Shown here: positions 57,101 through 61,792 of the stretch, in pieces
How positions within the stretch are numbered: the stretch's first letter is position 1
Layout of the letters: each line of letters starts with the position of its first letter
NCBI GenBank assembly: GCA_038496675.1
Contig: CM076651.1
Location: forward strand, 18,481,783 to 18,545,782
Direction: 5' to 3'
DNA length: 64,000 nucleotides
Source of the DNA: Rachycentron canadum
Lineage: Eukaryota > Chordata > Actinopteri > Carangiformes > Rachycentridae
Notes under the pieces: generated by a model
What the model was told of the DNA's origin: nothing
Seen by the model: the letters and a program-made list of their open reading frames with translations, nothing else
The model's database searches: none
Program-made: the position numbers and the translations under genes

Positions 57101-58486
57101 TAAAATCAGTGATATACTATATAAACCCTTGTCTTTATCATTTGCTGTTCAGGCCAGTGTATTTGAAAGATTGTGTCTTACTGTAGATTCAGTTTGCATT
57201 TAACTGTGTTTATATGCCAGTGCCTGTCAGAAGAGGGCCATATAACTCTCAGCCTTAAACTATGTATCTCTTGACACTGCTGTGGCCTCCCTTGCCCCTT
57301 CATAAATCTTTGCCTCTTTCGATGAGCCGATGAACTGAACTCATCCATGTGCAGAGATGCTGCGATGCATAAGGTGCATAAACATCACTCTTACTGATGT
57401 GCATTGCTGTATCCAGGTGTGTGTGATTTCATGCATGAGAATATATAGTGTTCATATCTGTGTATTGGTGCATAAAACCATATGGATGTGATTCCATAAC
57501 ACTTGCATTGTAGCATTACCAGTTCACATGAAATATGCTCAGTGGACTGTCTTGAGATGCATATGTGTTTGCACAATGTGTCTTGCTACTTTTTCTTCAC
57601 CTATACTGTTACACGCAACCCTGATTTCTAGTTGCGGATTATGTGTGCATGGCCACATGGGCCCATATCTGACTTTTTCAAAAGCTTATTCATAGAATGT
57701 CCAAATTTTGCTCATGTATTAATTTGGATAAGTACATACAGATGACCTCCTTAATTTAGAGAGTATAAAAAAAAAAAAGACACATTCCATGACCCCAATG
57801 ATAAGAGGTAAGCCTTACTACAAGATAAAAATACACAACATTTGTGTTATCTGTATCTCTAAGCCACACACTAGCAAATGAATAACCACTGAATTGAAAT
57901 ATGTTTTGTGCAGAGTGCAATTCAATTGAATAACTCAAGTATATGGTAAAATAGGCACAAATTTTAAAATTTTGAAAAAATCTCAACTTTTTCTCAAGGA
58001 TCTTGTATTTTAAAGCTTGTAAATGTCAATATCATATGCATGTTGACACTTTGTGCTGTATACTGTGTATGGTACTTTCTTGGATAAGCAAGCATTTACG
58101 AGTGTGAAATATATGTTTGTGTGAGCGTGCACATAGACTAACCTCCATCTGTGTCAGCAACGTCAGCCTCAGCCGGTTCAGGTACAGCTGTTCCTCCAGG
58201 GCTTCAGAGGGGAAGAAGTGTCCACCAGGCAATGCAGCAGAGAAGCTGACATTCAGGATCCCTCCCGGCGCCGCATCCAGGTCCGGTTGGATGTTGAAAA
58301 CAAAAACGTCCTCAACAGGCACTGAGAGCACCGCTGACACGCCCTCCAGGAAGTTACCCAGCAGTGGTGACAAGAAGTGCTCCTGGGACATGTTCTGGAG
58401 ACGCACAGTGACACTGCTTCCCAGCATGTCCTCAGTTATGATGAGGACACGGAGGATACACTGGGCTGAAATGCTGTGGACACCAT
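1118..58486 (-). CDS. celsr3: celsr3, partial gene: 21 internal coding exons (cadherin EGF LAG seven-pass receptor 3)
   Basis: This is an adhesion GPCR of the Flamingo/CELSR family. Known roles are planar cell polarity, axon guidance and ciliated-cell organisation, with homophilic adhesion through the cadherin ectodomain. Twenty-one minus-strand exons join with unbroken phase into one 1190-codon segment: post-cadherin region, EGFs, LamG1, EGF, LamG2, EGFs, laminin EGFs, HormR and the start of GAIN. The paralogue call rests on remembered mammalian CELSR3-like stretches rather than an alignment: EFHYRPRGSD and CYPVGS in the laminin EGF, GFGLTATQDAHFNE before GAIN, LRGQ-type FRGQ and WDPYTHV in the linker, and DRRG after the YRSLG motif (CELSR1/2 have RRSLR there). 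The cadherin exon and the seven-transmembrane and tail exons lie outside the window. No stop codon or frameshift interrupts the chain, so it looks functional. Confidence 0.9.
1305..1386. other. Very short (82 bp) celsr3 intron
   Basis: This is the shortest intron in the chain. On the minus strand the donor is GAGT|GTAAGAGATG, a strong match to the consensus. The acceptor side is TTCATTTCAG followed by two further CAG triplets. The sequence has no obvious elements beyond the splice sites. Confidence 0.85.
1387..1575 (-). CDS. celsr3: celsr3 exon e20: GAIN-domain linker segment
   Basis: Segment residues 1066-1128. It completes a valine codon (G|TC) and reads MNLDRVENHTHVRRRFPRYH, then NTLFRGQPLWDPYTHVILP, then a Gln-rich and Lys/Glu-rich tail (QRQQQHN, KEKERTEKE). 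The RYPRYHxNLFRGQxxWDPHTHV pattern is characteristic of CELSR3 as I remember it. NHTH is a potential N-glycosylation site, and RRRFPR is a basic cluster that could be protease-sensitive (inference). It is 189 bp, enters on phase 1 and leaves on phase 1. Confidence 0.9.
1576..4073. other. celsr3 intron, 2.5 kb
   Basis: The donor is ATAG|GTGAGTTC and the acceptor GTGTGTGTTCTTCAG|TC. Within it, 2998-3040 and 3665-3850 contain short TG-rich tracts followed by a similar flank (ggagtgtgaaat). No gene or well-defined transposon was seen. Confidence 0.7.
4074..4272 (-). CDS. celsr3: celsr3 exon e19: GAIN-domain segment
   Basis: Segment residues 1000-1065 plus one base. It begins NILRGCSVLLGPSTSGLW and ends MKLTYLNPVALVAPNI. 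It is the helical part of the GAIN domain, matching the CELSR3 pattern ENLLWAGSALLAP...TYLNPMGLVTPNI recalled from mammals. The acceptor is TTCCCAG|AAC and the donor ATAG|GTGAGTTC. It is 199 bp, entering on phase 0 and leaving on phase 1. Confidence 0.92.
5927..5969. repeat. (AC)n microsatellite
   Basis: About 21 uninterrupted AC units, followed by atatata. It lies in the middle of the intron, far from splice sites. Confidence 0.97.
6617..6935. mobile_element. Degenerate Tc1-type non-autonomous element (candidate)
   Basis: The stretch opens with cttcagaaagttttcgtacacc, passes through cccatgatgacaaaagtcaaa and atctctcatttataaaag, and closes with attcagactccta. This order of words is typical of abundant fish Tc1-related elements (cttcagaaagtattcagac... 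near one end and ...aagtattcagacccc near the other). The copy is old and no transposase is visible. Family and ends are inferred from memory, not from a search. Confidence 0.55.
7535..7548. promoter_or_regulatory. Perfect palindrome resembling an RFX X-box variant
   Basis: GTTACTATAGTAAC is a 14-base perfect palindrome fitting the X-box half-site RGYAAC on both strands. Occupancy is inference only. See also 7993-8006 and 8533-8546. Confidence 0.35.
7993..8006. promoter_or_regulatory. Perfect X-box-like palindrome
   Basis: GTTGCTATAGCAAC is a perfect palindrome and a close match to the RFX consensus GTNRCC(N0-3)RGYAAC, with T instead of the last C of the left half. It lies in the same intron as three similar motifs. 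Confidence 0.45.
8533..8546. promoter_or_regulatory. X-box-like motif
   Basis: GTTTCTATAGCAAC has a perfect right half-site and a diverged left half-site. A related half-site, gccatagcaac, occurs at 9157-9167. Confidence 0.3.
10071..10280 (-). CDS. celsr3: celsr3 exon e18: start of GAIN domain
   Basis: Segment residues 930-999. It starts LESLERNETELNTIMEKKLA, continues through a helical stretch and ends GFGLTATQDAHFNE. This is the N-terminal helical subdomain of GAIN, following HormR. NETE is a potential N-glycosylation site. The acceptor is ATTTAG|CTT and the donor GAG|GTAAAAGA. It is exactly 70 codons, phase 0 at both ends, so skipping it would keep frame. Confidence 0.93.
10281..10386. 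other. Short (106 bp) celsr3 intron
   Basis: The donor is GCTGCT|GTATGTAGAC and the acceptor ATACATTTAG|CTT. Nothing else is visible. Confidence 0.85.
10387..10481 (-). CDS. celsr3: celsr3 exon e17: HormR domain, second half
   Basis: Segment residues 898-929. It reads GAAIRHCDVERGWLEPDLYN followed by CTSPPFVELNAA. The conserved Trp and Cys of the hormone-receptor domain are present, and NCTS is a potential glycosylation site. The acceptor is CTTCTTGCAG|GT. It is 95 bp and ends on phase 0. Confidence 0.93.
10482..10638. other. Short (157 bp) celsr3 intron
   Basis: The donor GTCG|GTCTGTACAA is a weak match after GT. A tandem ccatgactatat pair (about 10571-10592) is the only internal structure noticed. 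Confidence 0.8.
10639..10740 (-). CDS. celsr3: celsr3 exon e16: HormR domain, first half
   Basis: Segment residues 864-897. It reads VIYDGCPKTITQGIWWPRTK, then FNLPAAVPCPKGSVG. The GIWWPxTKF...PCPKG motif is the signature of the hormone-receptor domain in adhesion GPCRs. It is 102 bp, entering after one base of the Val codon and leaving with one base of a Gly codon. Confidence 0.94.
10741..11653. other. celsr3 intron, 0.9 kb
   Basis: The donor is GAAG|GTGAGAAG and the acceptor CTCCCATCAG|TA. It is AT-rich. I see no repeat or gene I can name. Confidence 0.7.
11654..11837 (-). CDS. celsr3: celsr3 exon e15: laminin-type EGF
   Basis: Segment residues 803-863. It begins EFHYRPRGSDTCLPCDCYPV and ends GRQCNTCDNPFAEVTNSGCE. 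The Cys spacing C-x2-C-x-C...C...C-x-C...C-x2-C fits a laminin EGF module. The opening is close to mammalian CELSR3 as I remember it and is one of the main reasons for the paralogue call. The acceptor is TGTGTGTGCTCAG|GAG. It is 184 bp, entering on phase 0 and leaving on phase 1. Confidence 0.95.
11838..13265. other. celsr3 intron, 1.4 kb
   Basis: The donor is AAG|GTGAGCAAAA and the acceptor TGTGTGTGCTCAG. It has ordinary AT-rich sequence with no gene or clear transposon. Confidence 0.7.
13266..13386 (-). CDS. celsr3: celsr3 exon e14: laminin-EGF N-terminal part
   Basis: Segment residues 762-802. It reads RIDHQCPRGWWGSPTCGPCH, then CDTNKGFDPDCNKTSGHCHC and K. This is a highly conserved CELSR block (CPRGWWG...KGFDPDCNKT), with NKTS a potential glycosylation site. 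The acceptor required by phase is the unusual TATGTGAAG|G, preceded by TG-rich sequence rather than a pyrimidine run. It is 121 bp. Confidence 0.94.
13387..15616. other. celsr3 intron, 2.2 kb, with CA/TG repeats at both ends
   Basis: On the minus strand the intron starts GTAC and runs directly into (AC)24 (15567-15614). Its acceptor side is GTTTGTGTGTGTATGTGAAG. Interrupted CA/TG runs also occur at 15255-15310 and 15392-15452. Poly-A lies at about 14716-14735. No gene was seen. Confidence 0.75.
15567..15614. repeat. (GT)24 microsatellite abutting a 5' splice site
   Basis: Forty-eight bases of uninterrupted GT on the plus strand, which is AC in the transcript. It begins at intron position +5 of exon e13, whose donor reads CACAG|GTAC then AC repeats. 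Confidence 0.97.
15617..15758 (-). CDS. celsr3: celsr3 exon e13: EGF module
   Basis: Segment residues 715-761. It reads GYYGKGCTDACHLNPCENEA, then QCHRKPSSSHGYICDCGDNH and YGQYCQH. It closes the previous EGF (GYYGKGC) and encodes the next six-Cys EGF. The acceptor is TATCACAG|GT. The donor CACAG|GTACAC lacks the usual G at +5 because the intron is AC repeat from there. It is 142 bp, so skipping would shift the frame. Confidence 0.94.
18740..19095. mobile_element. Fish interspersed repeat fragment (DNA-transposon-like)
   Basis: It contains catgttagcatgctaacat, then accaaatttcatggcaatcc and a ccatg-rich end. This set of words is very common in percomorph genomes (taccaaatttcatggcaatccatccaat...). 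There is no coding capacity. The family name is not assigned. Confidence 0.6.
19100..19385 (+). mobile_element. Possible retroposon-like segment
   Basis: It reads cacctgtcttgtttcagttt, then cctgccctcatgtgtctc and a 3' end aaaccataaagattttgatt before a T-rich/A-rich tract. It resembles fish retroposon 3' regions ending in ..aaataaa-type tails. This is weak evidence, based on style only. Confidence 0.3.
22285..22455. repeat. CA-rich and TG-rich inverted pair
   Basis: CA runs at 22291-22310 and 22342-22362 face a TG run at 22420-22451. The arms gacacacaaacacacacagtga and cacagtgtgtgtgtgtgtat are complementary over much of their length, so a hairpin in the transcript is possible. Confidence 0.6.
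22743..22768. repeat. (TG)n microsatellite
   Basis: Thirteen TG units, extended by imperfect tgcgtgtgtaca. Confidence 0.95.
23960..24160. mobile_element. Decayed interspersed repeat
   Basis: It has recurrent words: gagtactga (24013, 24036), tactgatac and agtatcag, with near-palindromic centre tactagtatcagtatcag. The pattern is common in fish DNA-transposon-derived repeats. Boundaries are uncertain. Confidence 0.45.
24240..24905. repeat. Pyrimidine-rich low-complexity tract
   Basis: The plus strand is dominated by tct/ctt/ttc words, for example 24780-24870, making the transcript purine-rich. A 129-residue open frame on the plus strand is Ser/Leu-rich and has no domain resemblance, so I do not call a gene. 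Confidence 0.75.
25810..25978 (-). CDS. celsr3: celsr3 exon e12: LamG2 end and EGF
   Basis: Segment residues 659-714. It reads GVRLGVRPDAPPLPRPSKAV, then KVETGCSVGNPCVSSPCPAH and SRCSDQWERHTCLCEPG. It finishes LamG2 and carries most of the next EGF. The C-x-D-x4-[F/Y]-x-C-x-C hydroxylation consensus is kept except that His replaces the aromatic residue. The acceptor is CTCTGCAG|GGT and the donor CCTG|GTGAGTAAA. It is 169 bp. Confidence 0.94.
25979..26157. other. Short (179 bp) celsr3 intron
   Basis: The donor is ATACAG|GTGAGGGTGG and the acceptor TCTCTCTGCAG. Nothing else was seen. Confidence 0.85.
26158..26268 (-). CDS. celsr3: celsr3 exon e11: LamG2 C-terminal part
   Basis: Segment residues 622-658. 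It reads GTVIVGNEIHGLKVKHLHVG, then GVLGSGEVQNGIRGCIQ. It ends with the conserved G-C-I/M-x of LamG domains. GLKVKxLHVGG is close to the CELSR3 pattern. It is 111 bp, exactly 37 codons, phase 0 at both ends. Confidence 0.94.
26269..28336. other. celsr3 intron, 2.1 kb
   Basis: The donor is TACCAG-type ...TATCAG|GTAATAGATG and the acceptor CCCCAATAG|GGA. It is AT-rich, with no gene or named repeat recognised. Confidence 0.7.
28337..28522 (-). CDS. celsr3: celsr3 exon e10: LamG2 middle part
   Basis: Segment residues 560-621. It begins VINGQLVFSVTRSSTRPVRL and includes VADGQWHDLQLELRDVRSGR and YVATLRLDFGLYQ. The DGxWHxLxLEL motif is typical of laminin G domains. The acceptor is ATCTTCTAG|GTG. 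It is 186 bp (62 codons), phase 0 at both ends. Confidence 0.95.
28523..29377. other. celsr3 intron, 0.85 kb, with (TG)24
   Basis: The donor TTCCAG|GTGTGAACACAC is followed by CA-rich sequence. A (TG)24 tract lies at 28677-28724. No gene was seen. Confidence 0.75.
28677..28724. repeat. (TG)24 microsatellite
   Basis: Forty-eight uninterrupted bases, followed by the flank ggagtatgaaat, which resembles the flank of TG tracts near 3010 and 3815. Confidence 0.97.
29378..29547 (-). CDS. celsr3: celsr3 exon e9: LamG2 N-terminal part
   Basis: Segment residues 503-559. It completes a Val codon (G|TT) and reads MPHPHRFLGNSALWWDLKND, then VVISTPWYLGLVFRTRTREG and TLLQAQAGQYTSLLFQ. It matches the start of the second LamG domain (MxHPHxFxGN...PWYLGLxFRTR). 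The acceptor is TCCACCTCAG|TT and the donor CAG|GTGTGAAC. It is 170 bp. Confidence 0.95.
29548..30906. other. celsr3 intron, 1.4 kb
   Basis: The donor is CACG|GTGAGGGA. It includes a second copy of a 20-mer (30767-30786) also present at 29272-29291. No gene was seen. Confidence 0.7.
30907..31032 (-). CDS. celsr3: celsr3 exon e8: EGF between LamG1 and LamG2
   Basis: Segment residues 461-502. It reads GCSAKLPFCKSNPCQNGGTC, then RVSWETFSCDCPLGYGGKDC and SH. It is a classic six-Cys EGF with NGGTC. The acceptor is CTTCTAG|GC and the donor CACG|GTGAGG. It is 126 bp, entering and leaving after one base of a codon. Confidence 0.96.
31033..31537. other. celsr3 intron, 0.5 kb
   Basis: The donor CCTG|GTCAGC is followed by a C-rich stretch in the transcript (the plus strand has g7 then tggg at 31514-31525). 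The rest is AT-rich. Confidence 0.75.
31538..31701 (-). CDS. celsr3: celsr3 exon e7: LamG1 C-terminal part
   Basis: Segment residues 406-460. It completes a Lys codon and reads SLDLTGPLFLGGVPNVPDNF, then PFGTREFIGCMKELHIDNKP and LDLAGFIANNGTLP. It has the standard LamG ending (GGVPxxPxxF...FIGCMxxLxID...NNGT). NNGT is a potential glycosylation site. The acceptor is CCCTCAG|G. It is 164 bp, ending on phase 1. Confidence 0.95.
31700..32480. repeat. Purine-rich low-complexity tract
   Basis: The plus strand is rich in gga/gag/aga words over nearly 800 bases, so the transcript is pyrimidine-rich. This is mirror-like simple sequence of the kind able to form triplex DNA (inference). It includes (GAT)n near 31961. 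Confidence 0.7.
31702..34958. other. celsr3 intron, 3.3 kb
   Basis: It contains a long purine-rich tract on the plus strand (about 31700-32480), a (GAT)n run at 31961-31980, and a non-LTR-type repeat tail at 34591-34870. A 122-residue minus frame at 32167-32535 is compositional (Ser/Leu/Phe), not a gene. Confidence 0.7.
34591..34870 (+). mobile_element. Fish non-LTR retroposon 3'-tail-type repeat
   Basis: It contains, in order, catgttctccctgtacctgc, gtgggttccccccg, ggcttcctcccacagtccaa, aggttaattggtgact, ccagggtgtc, acccgccc and attggctccagct. This ordered word set is one of the commonest interspersed repeats in teleosts, usually attached to Rex/RTE/L2-type 3' ends. The copy is diverged and lacks the usual GGAT-type tail. 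The exact family is not assigned. Confidence 0.75.
34959..35116 (-). CDS. celsr3: celsr3 exon e6: LamG1 middle part
   Basis: Segment residues 354-405. It reads PKRSMSGEAQGPSDEKIAVV, then SIDDCDTALSLRFGTQLGNY and SCAAQGKQTSSKK. The VDDCDxxxxxxFGxxxGNYSCAAQGxQTxSKK pattern is diagnostic of CELSR LamG1. The acceptor is TCAG|CCT, preceded directly by (GT)28. The donor is AAGAA|GTGAGTTT. It is 158 bp, ending on phase 2. Confidence 0.95.
35117..35824. other. celsr3 intron, 0.7 kb
   Basis: The donor is AAG|GTGGGTTTAC. The acceptor is (GT)28 then TCAG. The rest is purine-rich on the plus strand (35430-35500), with no gene. Confidence 0.8.
35121..35176. repeat. (AC)28 microsatellite abutting a 3' splice site
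   Basis: Fifty-six uninterrupted bases, which is GT on the transcript strand. Only TCAG separates it from exon e6, so it occupies the place of the polypyrimidine tract. Confidence 0.98.
35825..35913 (-). CDS. celsr3: celsr3 exon e5: LamG1 segment
   Basis: Segment residues 324-353. It reads GESSTQVSPFLPGGVSDGNW, then HTVHIHYYNK. The GVSDGxWHTVxxxYYNK motif is typical of CELSR LamG1. The acceptor is CCTGTAG|GT and the donor AAG|GTGGGT. It is 89 bp and too short for ordinary ORF scans. Confidence 0.95.
35914..36476. other. celsr3 intron, 0.56 kb
   Basis: The donor is ACAG|GTACTG. It is AT-rich, with no recognised elements. Confidence 0.8.
36477..36592 (-). CDS. celsr3: celsr3 exon e4: LamG1 N-terminal part
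   Basis: Segment residues 285-323. It completes a Thr codon and reads FATLEKSGLLFYNGRFNEKH, then DFIALEIQEGQVVLKYST. GLLFYNGRxNEKHDFxALE is a CELSR LamG1 hallmark. The acceptor is TTGTCTAG|T. It is 116 bp, ending on phase 1. Confidence 0.95.
36593..40104. other. celsr3 intron, 3.5 kb
   Basis: The donor is TTAAC|GTGAGTAC. It contains AT-rich tracts (36930-36990), a roughly 100-base cluster of X-box-like half-sites (38993-39094), and a purine-rich stretch at 39640-39920. No nested gene was recognised. Confidence 0.7.
38993..39094. promoter_or_regulatory. Cluster of X-box-like half-sites (decayed minisatellite)
   Basis: Within about 100 bases occur catagcaacc, cctagcaac, GTCACCCTAGTAAC (39053-39066, a full match to the RFX consensus GTNRCC-N2-RGYAAC) and ATCACCCATGGCAAC (39080-39094, one mismatch). 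The units recur at irregular spacing. Binding is inference. Confidence 0.45.
40105..40327 (-). CDS. celsr3: celsr3 exon e3: EGF3 and LamG1 start
   Basis: Segment residues 211-284. It reads GDRCEFDRRQGRCVPGVCRN, then GGTCRELSGGGFRCECPAGG and YERPYCTVTARSFPPKSFVM, then FRGLRQRFHLSISL. It completes the second EGF, encodes the third, and opens LamG1 with the conserved ARSFPPxSFVxFRGLRQRFH. It has no long ORF in any frame-only scan because intron stops lie close by. The acceptor is CCCCCAG|GT. It is 223 bp, ending on phase 2. Confidence 0.96.
42240..44340. repeat. CA-rich low-complexity zone
   Basis: Dozens of short CA runs are scattered over 2.1 kb, for example 42505-42570, 42720-42736, 42855-42915, 43548-43573, 43738-43770 and 44095-44115, separated by unrelated sequence. 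Apparent ORFs with CVCVC or THTHT runs here are artefacts. Confidence 0.8.
45760..45870 (+). mobile_element. Fish retroposon 3' tail
   Basis: It contains gacctgctctatatgtaaag, then ttccttgaggtaactttgtt, atgatttggcacaatataaa and taaaataaatctgaatttt. This ordered word set is a very common tail of fish non-LTR-derived repeats (...gatttggcgctatataaataaaattgaat). The 5' extent is unclear. Confidence 0.7.
48393..48418. repeat. (CA)13 microsatellite
   Basis: Thirteen CA units, followed at 48487-48520 by an imperfect (CT)n run. Confidence 0.95.
49350..49450 (-). mobile_element. Fish SINE/LINE-tail-type repeat fragment
   Basis: It reads tattcatttgccaggtactt, then ccaaatccaaagcaacttac and aagtgagg. 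In reverse complement this is the common fish tail (cctcacttgtaagt..ctttggat..). The same family tail occurs at 62030-62078. Confidence 0.6.
53098..53571. mobile_element. Candidate non-autonomous DNA transposon (MITE-like)
   Basis: The left end, cccctatgcaccgtgtgaca, and the inverted right end, cctccatacactgttgga, share the pattern CCyC-ATrCACyGT, then a GGG..AT block. The roughly 470-base body is GC-balanced and unlike the CT-rich sequence on both sides. There is no ORF of transposase type. The left edge follows ttaa, but the right edge has att, so the target duplication is unresolved. Confidence 0.5.
53931..53970. repeat. (AC)20 microsatellite
   Basis: Forty uninterrupted bases, facing a longer (TG)n tract 120 bases away. 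Confidence 0.98.
54091..54166. repeat. (TG)n microsatellite, about 38 units
   Basis: Seventy-six bases with single C interruptions at 54103 and 54163. It is complementary to the (AC)20 tract at 53931-53970. Confidence 0.97.
55399..55687 (-). CDS. celsr3: celsr3 exon e2: EGF1 and EGF2
   Basis: Segment residues 115-210. It begins VLPFDDNVCLREPCQNYMKC and includes SVLRFNSSAPFISSPSILFR, PIHPIAGLRCRCPVGFTGDY and CYSNPCLNGGVCARREGGYT. These are the first two EGF-like modules after the cadherins. CARREGGYTC is also found in CELSR3 as I remember it. The acceptor is CACTCCAG|GTT and the donor ACTG|GTGAGTAG. It is 289 bp, entering on phase 0 and leaving on phase 1. Confidence 0.96.
55688..58142. other. 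celsr3 intron, 2.5 kb
   Basis: The donor is GGAG|GTTAGTC. Old fish-repeat sequence is likely at 56020-56370 (agtagtggagtaaaaagtac). A local rise in CpG follows at 56410-56665. No gene was seen. Confidence 0.7.
56020..56370. mobile_element. Decayed fish DNA-transposon fragment (candidate)
   Basis: It contains agtagtggagtaaaaagtac and tactacttaagtgacaatac, words found in the very common fish element whose ends read ...agtggaaagtaactaagtac. This is weak evidence and the boundaries are not defined. Confidence 0.4.
58143..58486 (-). CDS. celsr3: celsr3 exon e1 of window: region after the last cadherin repeat
   Basis: Segment residues 1-114, preceded by two bases completing an Asp codon. It reads GVHSISAQCILRVLIITEDM, then LGSSVTVRLQNMSQEHFLSP, and later FFPSEALEEQLYLNRLRLTL. 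It is the conserved Flamingo-type block between the cadherins and the first EGF. NMSQ and NVSF are potential glycosylation sites. The acceptor is TCTTTTTCAG|AT and the donor GGAG|GTTAGTC. It is 344 bp. By analogy with other CELSR genes it is probably gene exon 2, following one very large cadherin exon. Confidence 0.95.
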
Positions 58487-59705
58487 CTGAAAAAGAGAGC
58501 AGTGGAGAAAAGGTTAGGTGAATGAATAGATGTATGAAGGACAAAAGGGTTGTATGAGGAGGGGACAGAGTAGATAAAGCGGGAAAAAGAGAGACGATTG
58601 GAAGAGGACAACAAGCAACATATAGGTGACAATATAGGAAAAGAGGAGAGAGCTAGATGTAGGGGTCAGGGGTAAACAGGAGACAGAATGAAGTAAGTAA
58701 ACAGAGATATTCAGCACACTTCAGCAAACATGCAGGACTGTACAACATCACATTTTACTGTGATACCGTGATACTGTTCACATCTACGCACATACAAATA
58801 CAAGGAAAATATAGATGCTGAAGAAAAAATTGGGATAATTATTAAAACTGCATTGTGTTATAAAGACTGTGACATTTTACAGTAAATTCTGCCTTCAAGT
58901 CTACGAGGAGCTATTTTGCCAATGAAGTGAATAAACTCATACTGGAGGCTGTTAAAAGCCAAAACAACAATTGTAAAGGCCAACTAGGGATGAGCAACAA
59001 AGTACACACAACAGACAGGCCTGACTTTTATCAAATGTCTAGTTGAAGTTGTAGGAGAGGAAGAGAAGCTTGCACATGATACAAACTGACAGTACACTGA
59101 TGTCTAAATAAATCTAATGGAAAGGAAGTTTGGTTTGCTCTGGCCAGATTTTACACAAATGACATAATAATTCATCTGCTGTGAGTTAAGTTTCCATTTT
59201 CAGTACAATTTGTTTTATTCAACCACCCCACAACCCAGAGTTAGTTGCTGAACCACATTCTAAGTTGTGTTGTCATGCATATATGTAACAGCAACAAGCA
59301 AACAACACTTTAGTTCAAAATATGTCAACAGCTACCGGATTGAATACGGTGCCTCACAGAGCTGCGAGTGTGGTTGTGGTCTTAGTCTTGTTCTGTCATC
59401 GTGACTGGGCACCAATAACAGGTATCAAATGTGGTTGATAGGACTGAACTCTACTTCACTGTTGCTGGCAAAGATAATGCAATTTGTTACAGTAAGAAAG
59501 AAATGAGAAACCTGATCCTAGGAAATCTATGCATTGGAGCCAGGAAGTTTAAGGCCTTGTGCTTTTGACTCAACAAGCGATAGAGAAAGAGAGAGAGAAG
59601 GAAGGCGATGTGGAGGTATAACTGAGAGCTCTCATGTAGAAAGTACAACTCTATATCTCACTCTGTCCCATCACATCCAGAGCTGGTTACAAATTCAACA
59701 CAGTG

Positions 59706-59753
<48 letters not shown>

Positions 59754-59763
59754 CTCTCTCTCT
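59706..59763. repeat. (CT)n microsatellite
   Basis: Fifty-eight bases of CT with one T and one G interruption. It is purine (GA) in the transcript. Confidence 0.96.
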
Positions 59764-60039
59764 ATCTGAAACCCATCGCTACAAAATGAGTTCATATGAA
59801 TCACAGCAGGTCACAACCCTCCCAAAGAGAACATGAATATCTGTTTCAGCAACAGATACAGGACATGTTTCATCTACACTGGATACAAACACAATGCAGC
59901 TCTGGGCTGGATTGTATAGTGTAAAGCAATTTAGTGCGACACACAGGCTAATAAGCTGTAAAAAAACACAAACGCACAGGACCACACCAGCATGAGGAGG
60001 CAATTTTCTGCAACAGCACTGAGGCATTGAGAAGGTGGA

Positions 60040-60660
60040 ACGAGGTGAAAGATAAGACCAAGAGAGAAGGAGAAAAAGAATAAAACGCATGAGAGGAAGG
60101 AAGGAGGGAACATGAGGAGGAAAGAACAAGGAAGGAGCATGGTGCCAATGGATGGAGGGTGAGAGGTGAAAGACACAGATGGAGGATGTCGGCAGAACAG
60201 AAAGACAGAGAGTTGGCGAAGGGTGAAGGAGAGAGAAGGAGAGAATAAGAAAGAGAACAAAGTCCTTTAATCAGGGCTGAACTAAAAGAGACAGATTGTG
60301 GTGACTTATAAACGGGGAACCAATAATAATTCACTATTTAGGTATTATTGTAAATGATTGATTAGTGACATCAGGTTTTCCTTTGGTAATGCTGCTAAAA
60401 ATCCCTCATGTTCATGGAATTGATTTAAATGTTTTAAAATCAAATCAAATGAATCAAATTATTTCTCTCATTCACAATTTGTTTGTTCAAGTTAATATAA
60501 GATAAAAAGAAAGGAGAAAGGAAAGAAGAAAAAGACCCAAAGAGTGTCAGAATATGAAAAAGAAACAAACGCAGAAATATAAAGACAAAAAAATTAGAGG
60601 TAGATAGAGAGAGATGGCGAAAGGAGATGGAGAGAGGGATGGAGGGATGGGGGTTGGGTT
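60040..60660. repeat. Purine-rich low-complexity tract
   Basis: The plus strand is dominated by gagaagga/ggaagg words in two blocks (60040-60270 and 60500-60655). The transcript is pyrimidine-rich. Minus-strand frames of 109-130 residues here are Ser/Leu/Phe-rich artefacts. Confidence 0.75.
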
Positions 60661-61149
60661 TGGTGGCAGCTGGTTTGATTACCGGATTATGAGGAGCCTC
60701 ACTCCCCACTGACCTCTTACACCCACACACACATACATACACACTCAGACCCACACACACATACACACACACACACACACTAATATCCAGTGCCCTTCGT
60801 CGTAAATGAACAGCCAGAGGGAGGAGTGACATTATGAAGGGACGGAGGAGGAAAACTCACAGAAAATCATTAGGGAACATTTTAATGGAATCACATGAAG
60901 AAAAAGACGAAAAAAAGACTAGATTTTAAGGTAAACTCTGTGTTGCGTTTCTGACTTTAAAATGCAGCATTAGGTGAAGTAATTACACGTCACCTCATCT
61001 TTGGGGGTTAAAAGCCAGCTTTATTATCAACCCTCTGGATCAAGATGCAAAGACGCAGCACTAATTGACGCTGATCTCCCATTGTCATTGAAATGAGACA
61101 GGGATCTATGAAAAGACCAGGGATAATCTGCTGGAGTAGGACCCAATCT

Positions 61150-61168
61150 CACACACACACACACACAC
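61150..61168. repeat. Short (CA)n run
   Basis: Nine and a half CA units, with nothing else adjacent. Confidence 0.9.
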
Positions 61169-61792
61169 AAAAACGCAAACTTTCATTATAATTCAGTGTA
61201 TATGCAAAAATTTCACTTGTGAGAGCCATCTTGGATATAAGGCCCTGACACAACATGACCTCAACCTTTAACATAAACCTGATTACAACATTTAAGTGAC
61301 AGTTTGTCAGTTTGGGAAATGTGTTAATTTTCTTTCTTGCCAAGGGTTAAATGAAAAGATCACTCTCATATCTCTATGTTAAATATGAAGCTGTAGTGGC
61401 TGACCTGGACTGGGAGCAGACAGCTCATCTTCATCACCTCTCAAGCTCATTATTTAACACACTGGCCTAAATATCAGTAACAAAATCTGAACTCATCAAT
61501 TCTAAAAGTTACATGTGTGTAAAGTACACTGAAATTACAATATTTATTTAAGATAGAATACAGATATGAAAGTAGTATCAATCTTGTCATCTAACTATCA
61601 GCATTTCCAAAAATGTAGAACTGGCCCTTAATCCTGAATCCTGAAGTCTTTACCCTCAGGCCCTGAAAAATGAGGACGTTACAAATTGTCCACATAGATA
61701 GATAGACAGCAGTACAAAAGCCAACACACTCACTGACTCACTCACAGACTGTAAATATTTGTCACTTTAGCAAGAGTGACCCTTAGGCAACT

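Noticed and set aside
58117..58521. 134-residue plus-strand open frame
   Set aside because: It is the antisense shadow of celsr3 exon e1.
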